Assembly: GCA_964019165.1 (NCBI GenBank)
Contig: OZ025281.1
Span: forward strand, 12,211,888-12,275,887
Origin: Mastigias papua
Lineage: Eukaryota; Cnidaria; Scyphozoa; Rhizostomeae; Mastigiidae
DNA length: 64,000 bases
Direction: 5' to 3'
This document shows positions 10,152-23,138 of the stretch, piece after piece (the first letter of the stretch is position 1; every line of letters starts with the position of its first letter). Both the position numbers and the translations under genes were made by a program. The notes below the pieces were generated by a model. It was not told the origin of the DNA and ran no database searches. It worked only from the letters and a program-made list of their open reading frames with translations.

Positions 10152-13100
10152 TACATTTGAAAATAACCCCTTAAACCTATCATTTTGTCAATCGCTGGTA
10201 GTGTCTCCATCGTGTCCTGCTACATTGTGGGCCTCGGTATCAAATAGTTTCCTTCAGTTATGATTGTAGTTATACGTACTCTAATTTATGAAATGAGGTA
10301 TTCGTGATTTGAGAGTCAAACGAAGAGGACGTCTCTCTCTGTGTATATTCTGCATACGTTGCAATGCATCAGTGTTCACATACAGATTAAGTCGGGCAAC
10401 GAAGAGTGACCGTCAACGCAACAAAGAAAGGGAAATGTATCTATCTAAACGTCTACTTGTTTGTTAGCTAGTTCTAAAGCACACATGTATTTTTGAGATA
10501 AGAAGAACTCAAACTCAGCTTTTGCAGATGAGAAATGGTCTCCTTTTCATTGTGCAAAGACTTCTCTGCAACCGATAAGTCTCATTCTTTCATTCTGTTA
10601 CTTTCGTTGTTTTTATCGATTTACTACATTGTCTATGTATTTAATATAATTCGCTAATTAACGATACTAAAGTTGGAGTTCGACTTTGGTTGGAAATAGT
10701 CCAGGTAGCTTCTGCCATCGCTAACCGGCAAAGTTCTATGAGTTTCTAACAAAGACGATCTGCCAGGCATGTGTACAGTGATGTATTAAAGTGAAACTAG
10801 ACTAACAGGGATCCTCTAGATAACAGTTGTGCACAAAATTTTGCTGCTTAATCTACAATATGTTCCCATTTTGGACACCCAAGTGAATTTTAAGGTGCAT
10901 CAACATGGTATTCTAGGTAAACATTAGATAGTACTTGTATTCCAACTGAATTAACATTTCTTGTCTTGGAAAAAGTTTTAATTGGTCCCTCTTTTATAGT
11001 TGCAGATGTCAGAAAAAAGCAGAAAGATATGGGGTAATATTTTACGAAATATTATTGCTCACTAATTTTTGTCATTGTCACAAGCATTGTTATCATATTA
11101 GCAAAATTACACACCACTCTTGATTTACGTCATAAATTATATGTATTACACCTTTCATTTATATAAGAAACAAACTTTATCCCTTCAACCTAGATGTTTC
11201 TTAATATTTTGTCAAATCCAGCTTTAGATGTTTCTTAAGTGTTTCTTTAGAATTCCTACAGCCACAGGGCAACAATGAGACGTCCAATACATATGATTTA
11301 TGAAATTAAATGTTTAGTTAAGAGGATTTGAGAGAGGGTCGTTTTTTATGTTTTGCTTCCAGCTCAAGTGTACTTTTGAAACTCAGCCTGCATGTACTTT
11401 TTAGTTGTTTCTTAGTTTTTGCCTGTTTTATACCTCATGTTTCTTATAGATTTGTTTCTTGTAAATCAAAGCATGTAGTCATTTATCTTCATCTTGAATC
11501 ATCAAGCTAACCGGGAAAGTGGTTGATAAATGGGGCTTATTTATATAAGCCCGCAAAGTGAGATGGCTGGCTAAGTAAGATCTCACTATCTTATGAAATC
11601 AGTAGAAAAATTGGCGGGCCATCCCGCTTACCGGGCTGATATAAACAAGCCCTAAGTTAAACATTTGATACGAGAAATCAGAATGCACTCGCGAAGTATT
11701 TAACAACTCTGCAAATCTTGTGAAGGACCTTTTAGAGTATCTAGTGTGATATGCTAGTGAAAAAGTTTGCCCTGTCTTCATTTTCTATATCTTGGTATGA
11801 GCCTTGAATTATAGCGGAATACTTGAAATGTCTCATTAACTGGACATAGTTCTACCTTGTTTTTACTACCATCAGCAATTTTGATGTTGGATTATTTTAA
11901 CTCAGCCCTAATTATCTCTATTATAATTTCATGAGCTTTACCTCTCCTAGCTAATGTCAAATTGTCCATTTTCATTGGTGAAAGACAAGCTGCATACGCC
12001 GCGAAATTAAGAAAATACATCGTCTACTACAAGTCAGGATGGCTTTTTGACATACCTTACTATACCTTTTTTGACATACCATACCTAGCAAGCTGTTAGC
12101 ATCTTTAGCTTTGGGCTCAAACTCAATACCCTGAGGCTTTAAGTTTCACGTTTATTACAAACAGCGTGTTTCCCATAACTTCAAGTGATCGTTTTGTACA
12201 GATGGATCTTCTGTAGTTCTTCTCATGTAAAATCTATAATCCCAACCCTATTAAACCCTATGGCAGATACGTCAAGTGGGTATCTGCATGCTGTGGTACA
12301 ATGATTTCGAGAAAGTTGACTTCAGAATACTGCATGGTTACCACAGAACCTGGACAACCTAGAAGGCCTGTAAAATCTTGAAAAGTTTCAATTTTATAGG
12401 AAACTCAATGGAAACCTGGAAAGGTCAAGGAATACTGTTAAAAAGGCATATTAGTCAGGGAAAATTCAGGGAATATAGTGTTTGTCTTAATGGTCTGGAT
12501 ACCACAATATGATATTATGTGTTAGTCTTAAAGGTGTTGACACATATTCAGCATACCTATCATACTTTTTCATATATCTTTATTGCATGCTGTTGCCCTG
12601 AAATAGTAGGATAGTTAATGTCCATGCAGTAAATTGGATGCGGCCACAAAGAGCCTGGCCCATAATGGGTTTAACCACATAAAGTCCCCCAAGTTTGTAG
12701 TGGCTGGCACAACCCTCGTTGGTCATGGAAAAGTCAGGGAATTTTACTTTTCATTTTCTGTGGCTACCATGTGATGATTTTCACATACTTTTTTACTTGT
12801 CCCATAAAAACATTATTATAAGCTATGTTATTGTGAACTCTATTAGGATGAAATTCACAGCTTTAGTGAGCATCATAGAAAACCAAGTCGGTTTTTCAAT
12901 TTCTCGGTTTGAATTGTCTATTTGAAGCAGATTTCTGTATTTTCACCCCATGATTTACACAATTCTAAAAGCATGGTGCTGTATCGTAAGAAAAGGCAAA
13001 TTTCATCATTCAATGAAAATAAAGATACATGAAGTTTTGGTATCACGGCTTTCTAGCTTAGGTCACTTGCAACATCAACTCACACTTTCCACAAAATTTG

Positions 13101-14979
13101 ATGAGATTGAAGAGCCAATTCCTGTTCAAATTTCCAGACTATTATCAAAATTCCCCTCAGAATACAAATTCAAACAGTTTCAAGAGATTCTTTGGGTTTC
13201 GTACCACATCATGAGTTCCCGTTAGAATTAGAAATTTAAATAATTATTTGGACAATATCTGTTAACCTACTTGAAAACGCGATAGATGGTAGTGTTGAAC
13301 AACAGGATTCTCTGTATCATGCATATGATGTATATTTTATTTTGGTTATATAATGCTCTTCGTTTGTGATTTGTAACCATGTCATTCTCATCAGTTGTCA
13401 TTTCTTGTTGTCACCACTCTGTCTTGTATTGCGTAATATGTGTCCCGTGTTGTCCATAAACCCCACGATGTTCAGTATGTAGTGAGTCGTTATGTAAATT
13501 GTCGATGCAAATTCGTTAGGAAACGTCGTTGCTTGTTCTGTGAAGTTGTTATTGAAAAGTCGTTTTAGAGGAGTCGCTTTTTGAGAATCATTTAATGGAA
13601 AGTTGTTGATGGAAATCCTGTAAGCAGTTATTGGATGTCAATTATGGTACAATCGCACTGTTAGAAGTCGCCATGTGAAGTATCCGTACTGTCATTTTAT
13701 TTTGTGACAACCTGAACCAGACAACTGTAATACGCAATAGTTTCATGATATACTGACTTTTAACAAACGTGAAAATACTGGACCAAAGAATGCAGAAAAT
13801 TTATTAAATTCTCCAGGATTGCAATTGCATTTTTGCAAAGCAAGAAAAGATCTTACATCACACATTTGAAATGGACAATTTAATTGTTGTCCATTCCCCC
13901 TGGGTTTACAAAATGTGTATACAGTGATGCTACTGAGAGAATGGATGAATATTACAAGTAATGGCGCCCTTGCCTTAGCCGGGGTTAATCTTCACGCAAT
14001 AATTATAACTGCTAGATTGTGCTTCACAGCACATTTCGTCTAACGCCAATTATGGAATAACAATATCACCCCCATGAAGCTCCAGCAAGTTGAAATAGTT
14101 CAGTTCTTCAGTACTGTACCTAATAAAGATAAAGATCTCATTTGAGTCGGTACACTTTGAATCCAGAACCCATACGTAAAGGATCGGCCTCCCGTTTTCA
14201 CTTGTGCTTTGGATCTGCTGTACTTGCTATCCTGTTAGCTAGAACACTGTTGACCCCGTTACAAAAGCCATCTACGTATGACTCAATATGGAACGAAAAC
14301 GTGTCGGTACAGTAGCTATGATTTTACATAGAGAACACATACCGGTCAATTGTAACCTTTGACTCTAAATTGAATATTGTGATTTGGCTATTTACTTGTT
14401 CACTAAAGCATCTGACTATATTTTATCATAAATACATACGGAGGGTTGGAAACGAACAATTTGAGATTACAAGTATTATCAGATTGGAAAATTTGCACTT
14501 CACGGAATATTTTCAGCGCTCCTTTGAAAACGGGTGACACCAAAGCGGAAAATTTGTTCTCGCGTTTGTAAGCGCCTTTTGCTTTAGCTTTGCACCCAGA
14601 AAATGTAGAGTTTTCCGTTTCCTAGTTTACTTCTTATTTTCCTTCTATTAGGCCAGTTAAGATCGTCAATCAATTTTTTTGTGTAATACGTAGAGCATTT
14701 TGTATGCTTGTTATGGGCAAATGGGACCAGTGGAGCAATTTGAAACTATCTAGTTCGGTTCTTAATATGCACAAATATAAGCAAATAAACCCTAGAAAGT
14801 GTTGTGTGCGCAATTTGCAAATTTTCCAGCCGGGCAGAATAGCGCCAAATGAAGCCACTCTAGGGCTTTGAGGTTCTCTCTTGTTTTGAGCTTTCTTAGC
14901 TGAATCAAACGTGTGCAGATGTTTTGGAATATCTCCCATTCAATGCATTGGCTCTTACTTATCCAATTTGTACGCACTA
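10152..14979 (+). other. Introns 3-4 of the membrane protein gene: no further features recognised
   Basis: Apart from microexon 4 (11006-11033), this stretch shows only short non-conserved frames and AT-rich sequence. A GGAAAAGTCAGGGAATTTT-like motif recurs around 12417-12470 and 12724-12742 and may be an old repeat fragment. Confidence 0.4.
11006..11033 (+). CDS. Exon 4 (28-nt microexon) of the four-pass membrane protein gene
   Basis: 28 nt between TAGTTGCAG and ATGGG/gtaata, phase 1 in and phase 2 out. It encodes NVRKKQKDM, a strongly basic patch. Its length is not a multiple of three, and the next exon (25 nt) restores the frame, so the two small exons are only compatible as a pair. Confidence 0.45.
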
Positions 14980-15272
14980 CAATCGTTGCCAGAATTGTTG
15001 AAACGAATTGCAGATTTTTCACACTTTTACATACGTAGCTTCCCCCCTCCCCCTTACAATGTTGTGTTACTGAGATATACGCTTGGCGTCTCGTAGATTT
15101 CGATCGTTTTCACACGTAGCAACACCTTATCTACAGAATCAAACATTGTTTTCGGGGGGAGAGGGTTTTAAGTCACTTAAACGGCTCGCTTAGTATCAGT
15201 ACTATTTGTGACAATAGCCTGCCTTTTAATCTCAGAGATGTGTGGTGTTCCAAGTAATTTTGGCAACGATTG
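14980..15272. mobile_element. Tc1/mariner-type MITE (293 bp), sister of 9876-10151
   Basis: Termini CAATCGTTGCCAGAATT and AATTTTGGCAACGATTG are inverted repeats flanked by TA. The same internal C-rich (CTTCCCCCCTCCCCC) and matching AACATTGTTTTCGGGGG segments occur as in the other copy. It lies in intron 4. Confidence 0.65.
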
Positions 15273-15704
15273 TAGCATTCATTTACGTATTGCTTGCGGT
15301 GCAAGCCCGGTCAACTTCGCTTTGTATTAGCATAGGTGATACTGTCTAGTATGCGCTAACATGGACATAAAGTCTTGATTAGCAATGAATATTTATCACA
15401 TTGTCTTTTTCTGCTGATTTGACCAATCAAATTGCAGAAGTCTATTAATAAATGTCTATCCGTGGTAAGGTTACACGAGATACAATACAGGTAGATTTTG
15501 AGCGTGGTTGATGAAAATCATGGCTTCACTGGGCATTTGAAATTTTGATTAACAGTAGCTTTTGATAATGGATTGATTACTTTTTCTTTTGCAATTGCAA
15601 TTTTAAGTGCACCGTTTTGCATGTATTCCTTGTATTGCGCCTGCAACTGCTTACATAGTAACTTCCCTAAATCATTATAAACTGGTATTTTCTATTCCTT
15701 TTAG
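15273..15704 (+). other. Intron 4, right end: nothing recognised
   Basis: AT-rich sequence between the MITE and microexon 5. Confidence 0.4.
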
Positions 15705-15729
15705 CCTACGTGAAAATACCGAAAGTCCG
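15705..15729 (+). CDS. Exon 5 (25-nt microexon) of the four-pass membrane protein gene
   Basis: 25 nt after a pyrimidine-rich acceptor (TTCCTTTTAG) and before the strong donor CCG/gtaagt. It enters in phase 2 and leaves in phase 0, encoding LRENTESP after the shared codon. With exon 4 it totals 53 nt, which converts phase 1 to phase 0 for the last exon. Confidence 0.45.
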
Positions 15730-16799
15730 GTAAGTGGTAATTGATCATCATATCTTACATATCTTATATGTGACAACGCTGTTTTTGTTGTTGTTTATTT
15801 TATTTTGTTTACTCTAGCTTTTTCAGCTGATTTAGGCCTGCTGTGCATGCCGCATCCATGCATGGAACTACTAATTCAACTTCCCTTCCGAAGGACGGCA
15901 GAGTGAGCTAGTTTGGTCGATTATCTGGAATGACACCCATCCAGTTGCTGAATCCAATACAGCCATGCTTAACATCAATTAGCCTAGCAGGGGCTGACTG
16001 AGTCGTTTGGCCACCCATTTCACCTCACTTAAAAATAATGCTATGATGTATAGATAACCCCTATTTTTAAAGCAACTTCCTCCCCAAAAACAACCAACTG
16101 TCATGTACGGTTTATCCAATGTTATGATATCTCAGGAGACCTTTTATCTCTGCTTTAGTTTCTCTCCCGATTGAATCTGAAGTCACCATAAAAAGAGGCA
16201 TTTTCAATTATTCCCTTCACTTGCTCCTTTTTCTACCTATAATTTAACCCTTTTATGTCCTACTCAAACAATTTTTGTGTAATGGACACTGCGCAATTCA
16301 TGATTATAGCGCAGAAAATATTGCGTGTGAACGACATATCTTTGTCGCATGTTGAATGTCATATTCATCCTCAGTTTCTCTACTAATTAATGTTTCTCTA
16401 TTACGGTATTCTATCATCTCTTACCTTGTTTCCCAAGCTTTCTCTTCTGCTACTCCCCTTTTTAAAGCATACAGTCAAAGAAATCTACCCCCCTCTCACC
16501 AAATCATACAGAGACTATTACATATACTTACGTCTTTAGGCACTGGTTTGAAACCCAAAATAGTGCCATTATATCACCTTTTGATAACTACATCACTTGT
16601 ATAAAGGACAATCGACACAATTGCGAAAGGACAATAGCAGTCGGTCAGATAGGCATTATTGTAAATCTATCAATTTGCGAAAATGATATAAAGAACTACC
16701 TTGCTGTCTACTGAATCGTACTACAGGGTATGTATGTTAAATCTTAAGTTAAAAACAGCTTAATTGGCTTGCGATATTTTATTCTCTATTAACTTTCAG
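15730..16799 (+). other. Intron 5: nothing recognised
   Basis: No repeat or exon was identified. A frame at 16356-16604 has no domain and no matching phase. Confidence 0.4.
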
Positions 16800-16916
16800 A
16801 AGGCTTCAATCAACGGCAGAGAACATGAGGCCCTTGCTCACCACGGTCTTCTATATGTTAAAGTTTCCTCAAGTGGCCAGCGCTCACAAGATTATCACGG
16901 TGATCAAGCTGCTTAA
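16800..16916 (+). CDS. Exon 6, last coding exon, of the four-pass membrane protein gene
   Basis: It begins after the acceptor TAACTTTCAG in phase 0 and runs 38 codons (KASINGREHEALAHH, ending QDYHGDQAA) to TAA at 16914-16916. The six exons sum to 1008 nt with no internal stop. The tail ends in alanine without an obvious PDZ ligand. A hydrophobic overlapping frame starting at 16825 runs across the same DNA. It lacks a matching upstream exon and is read here as a shadow. Confidence 0.55.
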   Translation, partial: KASINGREHEALAHHGLLYVKVSSSGQRSQDYHGDQAA

Positions 16917-17303
16917 GGTTCCTAAAGTGCTCCAGCTGATCAAGGTGAGGAAAGTTGTCATTGTGGTGCACTTTTCAAAGTTCCAAAGTTGGGCAAGGCT
17001 CTTTAAAATCCTGAATTTCTTGGCGATTCTGTATATTGTTTCCATTTTCAACTTTCTCAACTACTTATAGCTTTGATCATTTCTGTCGCTTATTAGATAA
17101 TGGCTGGTCAATTAAGAGGAAAGATCTAGGAGGTATTTGACATTTAAGCGATAATAAGTACCCCAGAGAGCTCAAGTTGTGTCTCATTCAAAGAGCCAAT
17201 CAAATAACTTCAGATTCAGTGCCATCCACCATACCCGCTTTTCCAACCCTGTTCATAATTCCTCTTTGGAGGGAAGGAGGCTTTCAAAGGGGATGGCAAG
17301 CTG

Positions 17304-17483
<180 letters not shown>

Positions 17484-17693
17484 AAACCACAAATATACTT
17501 TTCTGTAAGTAGACTTTTCGATTAAAATCTTCATCTAAAGTACTATAGTACTAAGTACTAAAGTTACAATGACATTGGGCCTGCTTAAGTTACCTACATA
17601 CATGATTGTGCAAACAACAGCAAGAAACCAATAGTTGCGTAATTGAGTATATTGCATTTTATTTTCCTTTAATCTCTTCATGTATATATATAG

Positions 17694-17770
17694 TGCCTGG
17701 ATGGCGCAATTGATAAGCAGAGGAGTCTTCTCATCTAAGCATCGTGAGTTCGAATCCGCACTGGGGCCAA
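17694..17770 (+). repeat. tRNA-like sequence, probably a degenerate tRNA or SINE head
   Basis: A TGGCGCAATTGATAAGC stretch resembles a Pol III A box and GAGTTCGAATCC a B box, at tRNA-like spacing. The acceptor and T stems pair poorly, so a functional tRNA is unlikely. It lies between two (TA)n tracts. Confidence 0.4.
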
Positions 17771-17806
17771 ACTAAATTTTTCAGTTGTGATAGCCCATTC
17801 ATGACG

Positions 17807-18174
<368 letters not shown>

Positions 18175-18228
18175 TTTGCTCCTTAATGTCGAGCACTCTG
18201 AAAAGGATATTCTTATCGCAAATCAAGA

Positions 18229-18348
<120 letters not shown>

Positions 18349-18417
18349 AAACCTTAAAAAGATAAAATGCACAAGTGAAATCTATAGCAAAACGAATACA
18401 CAGTGAATTCCGGCATC

Positions 18418-19082
18418 ACTGACATTCTGCAGGCTTAAATATTGTTTTGTATTGACGCCAGTCTCAAAAGGAAAGCCAATGGGCGCTGTGAGCGCTTTTA
18501 TGACAGGGAACTACCTCTGTCAACCTGTTTTCTGAGACTGACTTCTCGGCAGCATCTCAGGCTTTTAGTACCGAGGTCTTCACATTTGACGTCATATTAC
18601 TGGAAATATGTCTCTTTGGAATAGGCCATTTTAGGCCAACAACGTGGAGCTATCGCCGGACTTTTCCCGGTGTGCTCTGCCTTTTAGGCAATAGAAATTG
18701 CTGCAGTCAGAGTTGCTTGGCCTGGAACACTCTTTGTTGTCCATCTGTAGGCTGTACAACATAATTTCTGCCCGATTTCACTGTGTCTTATGTGCAAGTG
18801 AACGATATAGTAAAACCTATAGTAAAACTATATAGTAAGTCCGGCGATAGCTCCACATTGTTGGCCTAAAATGGCCTATTCCATAGAGACATATTTCCAG
18901 TAATATGACGTCAAATGTGAAGACCTCGGTATTAAAAGCCTGAGATGCTGCCGAGAAGTCAGTCTCAGAAAACAGGTTGCCAGAGGTAGTTCCCTGTCAT
19001 AAACGCGCTTACAGCGCCCATTGGCTTTCCTGTTGAGACTGATGTCAATACAAAACAATATTTAAGCCTGCAGAATGTCAGT
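18418..19082. mobile_element. Foldback transposon-like element (~244-bp terminal inverted repeats)
   Basis: Arms 18418-18661 and 18839-19082 are inverted copies with few differences. They begin ACTGACATTCTGCAGGC and end GCCTGCAGAATGTCAGT, around a ~177-bp unique centre. Both arms give the same 60-codon frame (CERFYDRELPLS in one), a by-product of the symmetry. There is no transposase. A target duplication is not clear. Confidence 0.75.
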
Positions 19083-19209
19083 CAGTTACTCTGTCATTAT
19101 ACAGCTATGCTTATGATTTGGAACATGCAGATCAGCGGCCTTGTGAAGAATTTTTACGAGATAGGAATTGAAGCACATGAGAATCATGACTAGTGGCTAT
19201 AGGTAGTTA

Positions 19210-19461
19210 CAGTAGAACTTCCCCCATTGATTTAATTGCATCACATTGGCGCAGTACATAAAAATCAAACAGACATTAAATAATAGCAATAGGAGAGTTA
19301 TAGTTTACCCTAGGTAAGTAAGACTTTCGCTTAGTCGGACTGGTTTCTCATTCCCCTTTGATTCACTCCAGCTTATTCAGAGACTCGGGTAATGCAGACA
19401 TTCGTTAACTCGGATCAACTTCTAGGCTCCCTTGGGAGTCCAACATAACGGGATTCTACTT
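19210..19461. mobile_element. Possible pogo/Tigger-like Tc1/mariner remnant
   Basis: CAGTAGAACTTCCCCC at the left and GGGATTCTACTT at the right are imperfect inverted ends, each next to TA. Internal CTTAGTCGGAC and GTTAACTCGGATCA motifs are of the kind seen in Tigger-type termini. The identity is weak. Confidence 0.35.
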
Positions 19462-20215
19462 TACAACATAAAAATTTTCTAACGTATGCATCATTTAACT
19501 GGAACAGAAAGCAATACAATACATGAACTTACTAATATTTGTCTAAAGAGCAGCTCTCTATTAGTTAAACTAATCGAGAGGCAGCCTCCAATTAAAACTA
19601 AAAAGAAAGCAATGTAAGAAAAGAAAGCATAGAACCTCAAAAGAGCATTTAGTTTCTTAAAGATTAGGGAATTAGACTAGGACAAGTTATAGGATGTTTA
19701 CAATAATATCAAAGGAAATAACTATTTATGAGGATTCCTTCAGTATTGAGACAATTCTAAATCAATTTTTTAGATAATGTTCAGGAAAAGGGGACTTCCT
19801 AGTAGGGACTGAACAGTTAGCCAGTAGAGAAATTTACTAGGTTTTGGGAATTTTTCTGTGAGTTTGTATGTTGAAAGCCCATGCATGTAATTTCCATTTA
19901 GTAAACATTTTTCAAAAAACAGCATATTTTGCGCACAAATCCATGGAAGAACAATACTGGTTTTTATATCTGTTTATTTAACATATTCAGTACATTCATA
20001 ACTAGGACCCTTATTTGTAATTAGGATTTTTGTGCTTTTACTTAATGGATGTTGTGATTAACTAAAAATTAATTAAATTAAAATTAAAGTAATTGCCAGT
20101 GTTTCTTGAGTACAATCCTTCAGTCATTGTATAGTTGTGAATCTTTTGCCTGTAATTCGGTAACGTATCACTATTTTGCTTCACGGTTCCTCAATAATAG
20201 TATATATATAATATA

Positions 20216-21150
20216 ATATATAATAATAATATAACGAATCTTTATACAGGATGTACATTTCAACAAAAAATGCTCTTATCAATATGTCTCCTGTAAAGGA
20301 ATAAAAAGAAAGTAAAGCCTATAACAACACTGATAAAAACCTAGCAGTACTTACATTGATCATTTAAAAGTTTCATACATATCATATCATATCATATCAT
20401 ATCATATCATATCATATCATATCATATCATATCATATCATATCATATCATATCATATCATATCATATCATATCATATTTCATATCATATCACAATTTTCA
20501 TCTAAAATGTTTCTTTAATTGCTCTTCATATTGCTTGAACGATTCAGCTTTGCTAAGATTGATTGGTAGTTCGTTGTACAGCTTTGAGCCCATAAAATGG
20601 AACGACTTCCTAGCATATTCTGTTTTGATGCATGGAAGCCTTATCAAACATTCACTGTTTCTTGTTTGTATTTTGTGCTGCTGCAACTCAAAATACCCTT
20701 GAAAGTTCTCACAAATATCATTGTCTAAACATTTACGCACAAGTTTACATGCCCTGGTCCCTTTGGCATTGGCAACTGATTGAATTGCAATTGGATATTT
20801 TGAGTTTCCGTTGACTATTTTCGAACAGCGATCATGAAATGACGTGAGTCTCTTTGCCTGAGTTGAGGTCAACTTTAGTTACAGTACTCCGCAATAGGTG
20901 AAGGTTGGCAGAATCATTGAGTCATACACTGCCTTTGCAGAGGGCGGATCAAGGGAATCCCTAATCTTTGCCAGTAACCGTAATCTGAGTGATGCTCGTT
21001 TGAAGCGCTTCTCAAAGTGGGTATTCAGATTTAGGGTACAATCTATTTCAATACCAACATATTTGTATTGTTTAGTGTTTAGTATTTTAGAGCCTCGAAG
21101 CATTACATCAAGTGTCTCACTCTGTTTTGCGATCCTTTGCGAAGTCCCAA
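20216..21150 (-). mobile_element. LINE 3' part (RT C-terminal region), family B-like
   Basis: Minus-strand frames 21103-20879 and 20872-20498 give the end of a non-LTR reverse transcriptase. Upstream, VGTSQRIAK precedes the first frame; within it are YKYVGIEIDCTLN and LPTFTYCGVL, and in the second KLYNELPINLSK. The frame is interrupted between the two. The 3' UTR ends in CCTGTATAAAGATTCGTTA and AT-rich repeats, shared with the LINE ending at 36781. An (ATATC)n tract lies just past the stop. It is 5'-truncated and inactive. Confidence 0.65.
20379..20490. repeat. (ATATC)n pentanucleotide microsatellite
   Basis: About 22 near-perfect ATATC units, inside the 3' UTR of the LINE fragment. Confidence 0.95.
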
Positions 21151-21455
21151 CTAGTCCGTTTTATCCGTTTTCCGTTTTTTCTTATCCGTTTAATTATCCG
21201 TTTTATAAAAATAGTGAATAAAGGCCCATCCTACCATTTCTTGATAAGTTATTTCTCCACTTTTTAGGCCGGCAATTCGAACCAGAAAACTGACTTCCCT
21301 TCACTGTTTGCAGGAGCACTGATGAGTGATAATATTGGAAACTCTTCGTTATTTATTTCAAATCACCTCTTGCTTGTGGTATGTTAATACACTTGTTAAT
21401 AGTTATCTAAATAATTTAATGTATACGCGGCTCCAATTAGAATTAAGTCATCGAT

Positions 21456-21876
21456 AAACGTCAACTTCATTAGAGTTGTAGCAATACACCACAATTTCAT
21501 TTGTCACTACGACTTCATTTTTCATTACAACCTCAGTTTCACTACTACTTTATTAGAGCTGTAGCCATACACTACAAATTCATTTGTCACTACGACTTCA
21601 TTTTTCATTACAACTTCAATTTCACTACAACTTTATTAGAGCTGTAGTCATACACTACAAATTCATTTTTCACTACGACTTCAATTTTCATTACAACTTC
21701 AGTTTCACTACAGCTTCATTAGAGTTGTAGCCATAAACCACAACTTCATTTTTCACTACAATTTCACTTTCACTATAGCTTCATTAGAGTTGAAACCATA
21801 CACCACAACTTCATTTTTCACTACAACTTCAGTTTCACTACAACTTCATTAGAGTTGTAGCCATACACCAGAACTT
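21456..21876. repeat. Nested minisatellite (units ~65-85 bp)
   Basis: TTAGAGTTGTAGCCATACACC-like starts recur at about 21470, 21555, 21639, 21720, 21786 and 21851. Between them lie variable numbers of a ~20-bp subunit (ACTACGACTTCATTTTTC-like), which explains the change in spacing. Confidence 0.8.
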
Positions 21877-23138
21877 CAATGTTTGCGGGTGTGATAATGA
21901 CGTAATTCGCTTGATTTGGTCATTACATCAGGAACACTGTTATAAATGATGTCACGATCAATGTTTTTATATTATTGTGTAATACTAGTGTCATGTTGCT
22001 AAGGCAGTTAATTCCCTAGTAATAGTAAACTACGTAATCCGTAAACTTTTTGATATTACGTAATGAGTAATTCTGGTAGATAGAAACATATACATATGAT
22101 AGTGAGTAACGAGGAGTTTGGTTAGGAGAGGAGAGGCAGACAGTAGTCACAGTCGCACTAGGATGGATGATTATGGCAAGTTTTAAAATTGCAAAACGAG
22201 TCATTTTAGTGTCTCTGAGAACTCTGGTGTATGAAAAGACCAAAAAAATGAGTACCAGGGGTTTCTCCACACGTGTACGCTATTGCGAAACTTATGAATC
22301 CATTGGCATTATTTAAAGTGACAACAAGCCTCTTATGAATTTCTAAAGTTTCCATCTATGTGAACTACTTTGTATCAGTATGCCCACATTATGCCCACCG
22401 TGAAAGCTTTATTAGGCCTGAATACTTTTAGCGCCGCACCATTAGGCCATAGAAGATCTGAGTATTTGATCTGCCTCATATATTAGCCTCAAGGGCTCAG
22501 CAGCGTATTTTAAGTAATTTTGTTCAAATTTGCGTCCAGCTGTATCATACTTTTAAGCTTCGTTGCGTATGTTATATTCTACACTGTTAAACGTTGTATG
22601 ATTCACAGTAGTCCCACCAATCCTTTGTATTATTGTATATCGTCTCTGCGATGAAAGTAGTAGATTACCGATTCATGACAGTAGAATCAAACCTGAAGAA
22701 GTGAATCTAAGAGTTGAAGAGCTGAAATATGTGAATTACACTCTGGTATACTAGACTTTATTATGCACAGTAGACGAACAGATATCAGCTTACGTAAGGA
22801 TAACAGGGTTTAGGAAAAAATTTTAAATCGAAAATGAAAATGAATGACCCGTACGGGACACGAACTTAAAACTGTTAAGGCTCATACTTTTTCGCTCTTT
22901 CATTTCAGCCTGTAAGGTTTTGGAATGATTTTATTATAATCGTGCTAAATGCTGTGATATCTCTCATCCTGCTCTTTCTGACAAGACACGCTGGCGTGCG
23001 AACAAGATGTTATAACTCTGATATATGTAAAAACGATAAATTTCAATCTTTTAACTAGCAACATCCTACTGCAGATAAATTGCATAGGTGATTGTCAATA
23101 CAACAACTCAGGGCCCTAATCGATTTTGATGAGAAATC
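21877..23138. other. Intergenic: nothing recognised
   Basis: No domain-bearing frame, repeat or convincing exon was found. Confidence 0.4.

Noticed and set aside
16825..17070. Hydrophobic 81-codon frame with VIKLLKVPKVLQLIKV-like repeats
   Set aside because: It overlaps the last exon of the membrane protein gene in another frame and has no upstream exon in phase.
17694..17770. Functional tRNA gene
   Set aside because: A and B boxes are present but the stems do not pair well and the flanks are microsatellite; treated as a tRNA-like relic.
18442..19058. Two 60-codon frames with near-identical peptides on opposite strands
   Set aside because: They are a consequence of the inverted arms of the foldback element, with no other sign of coding.
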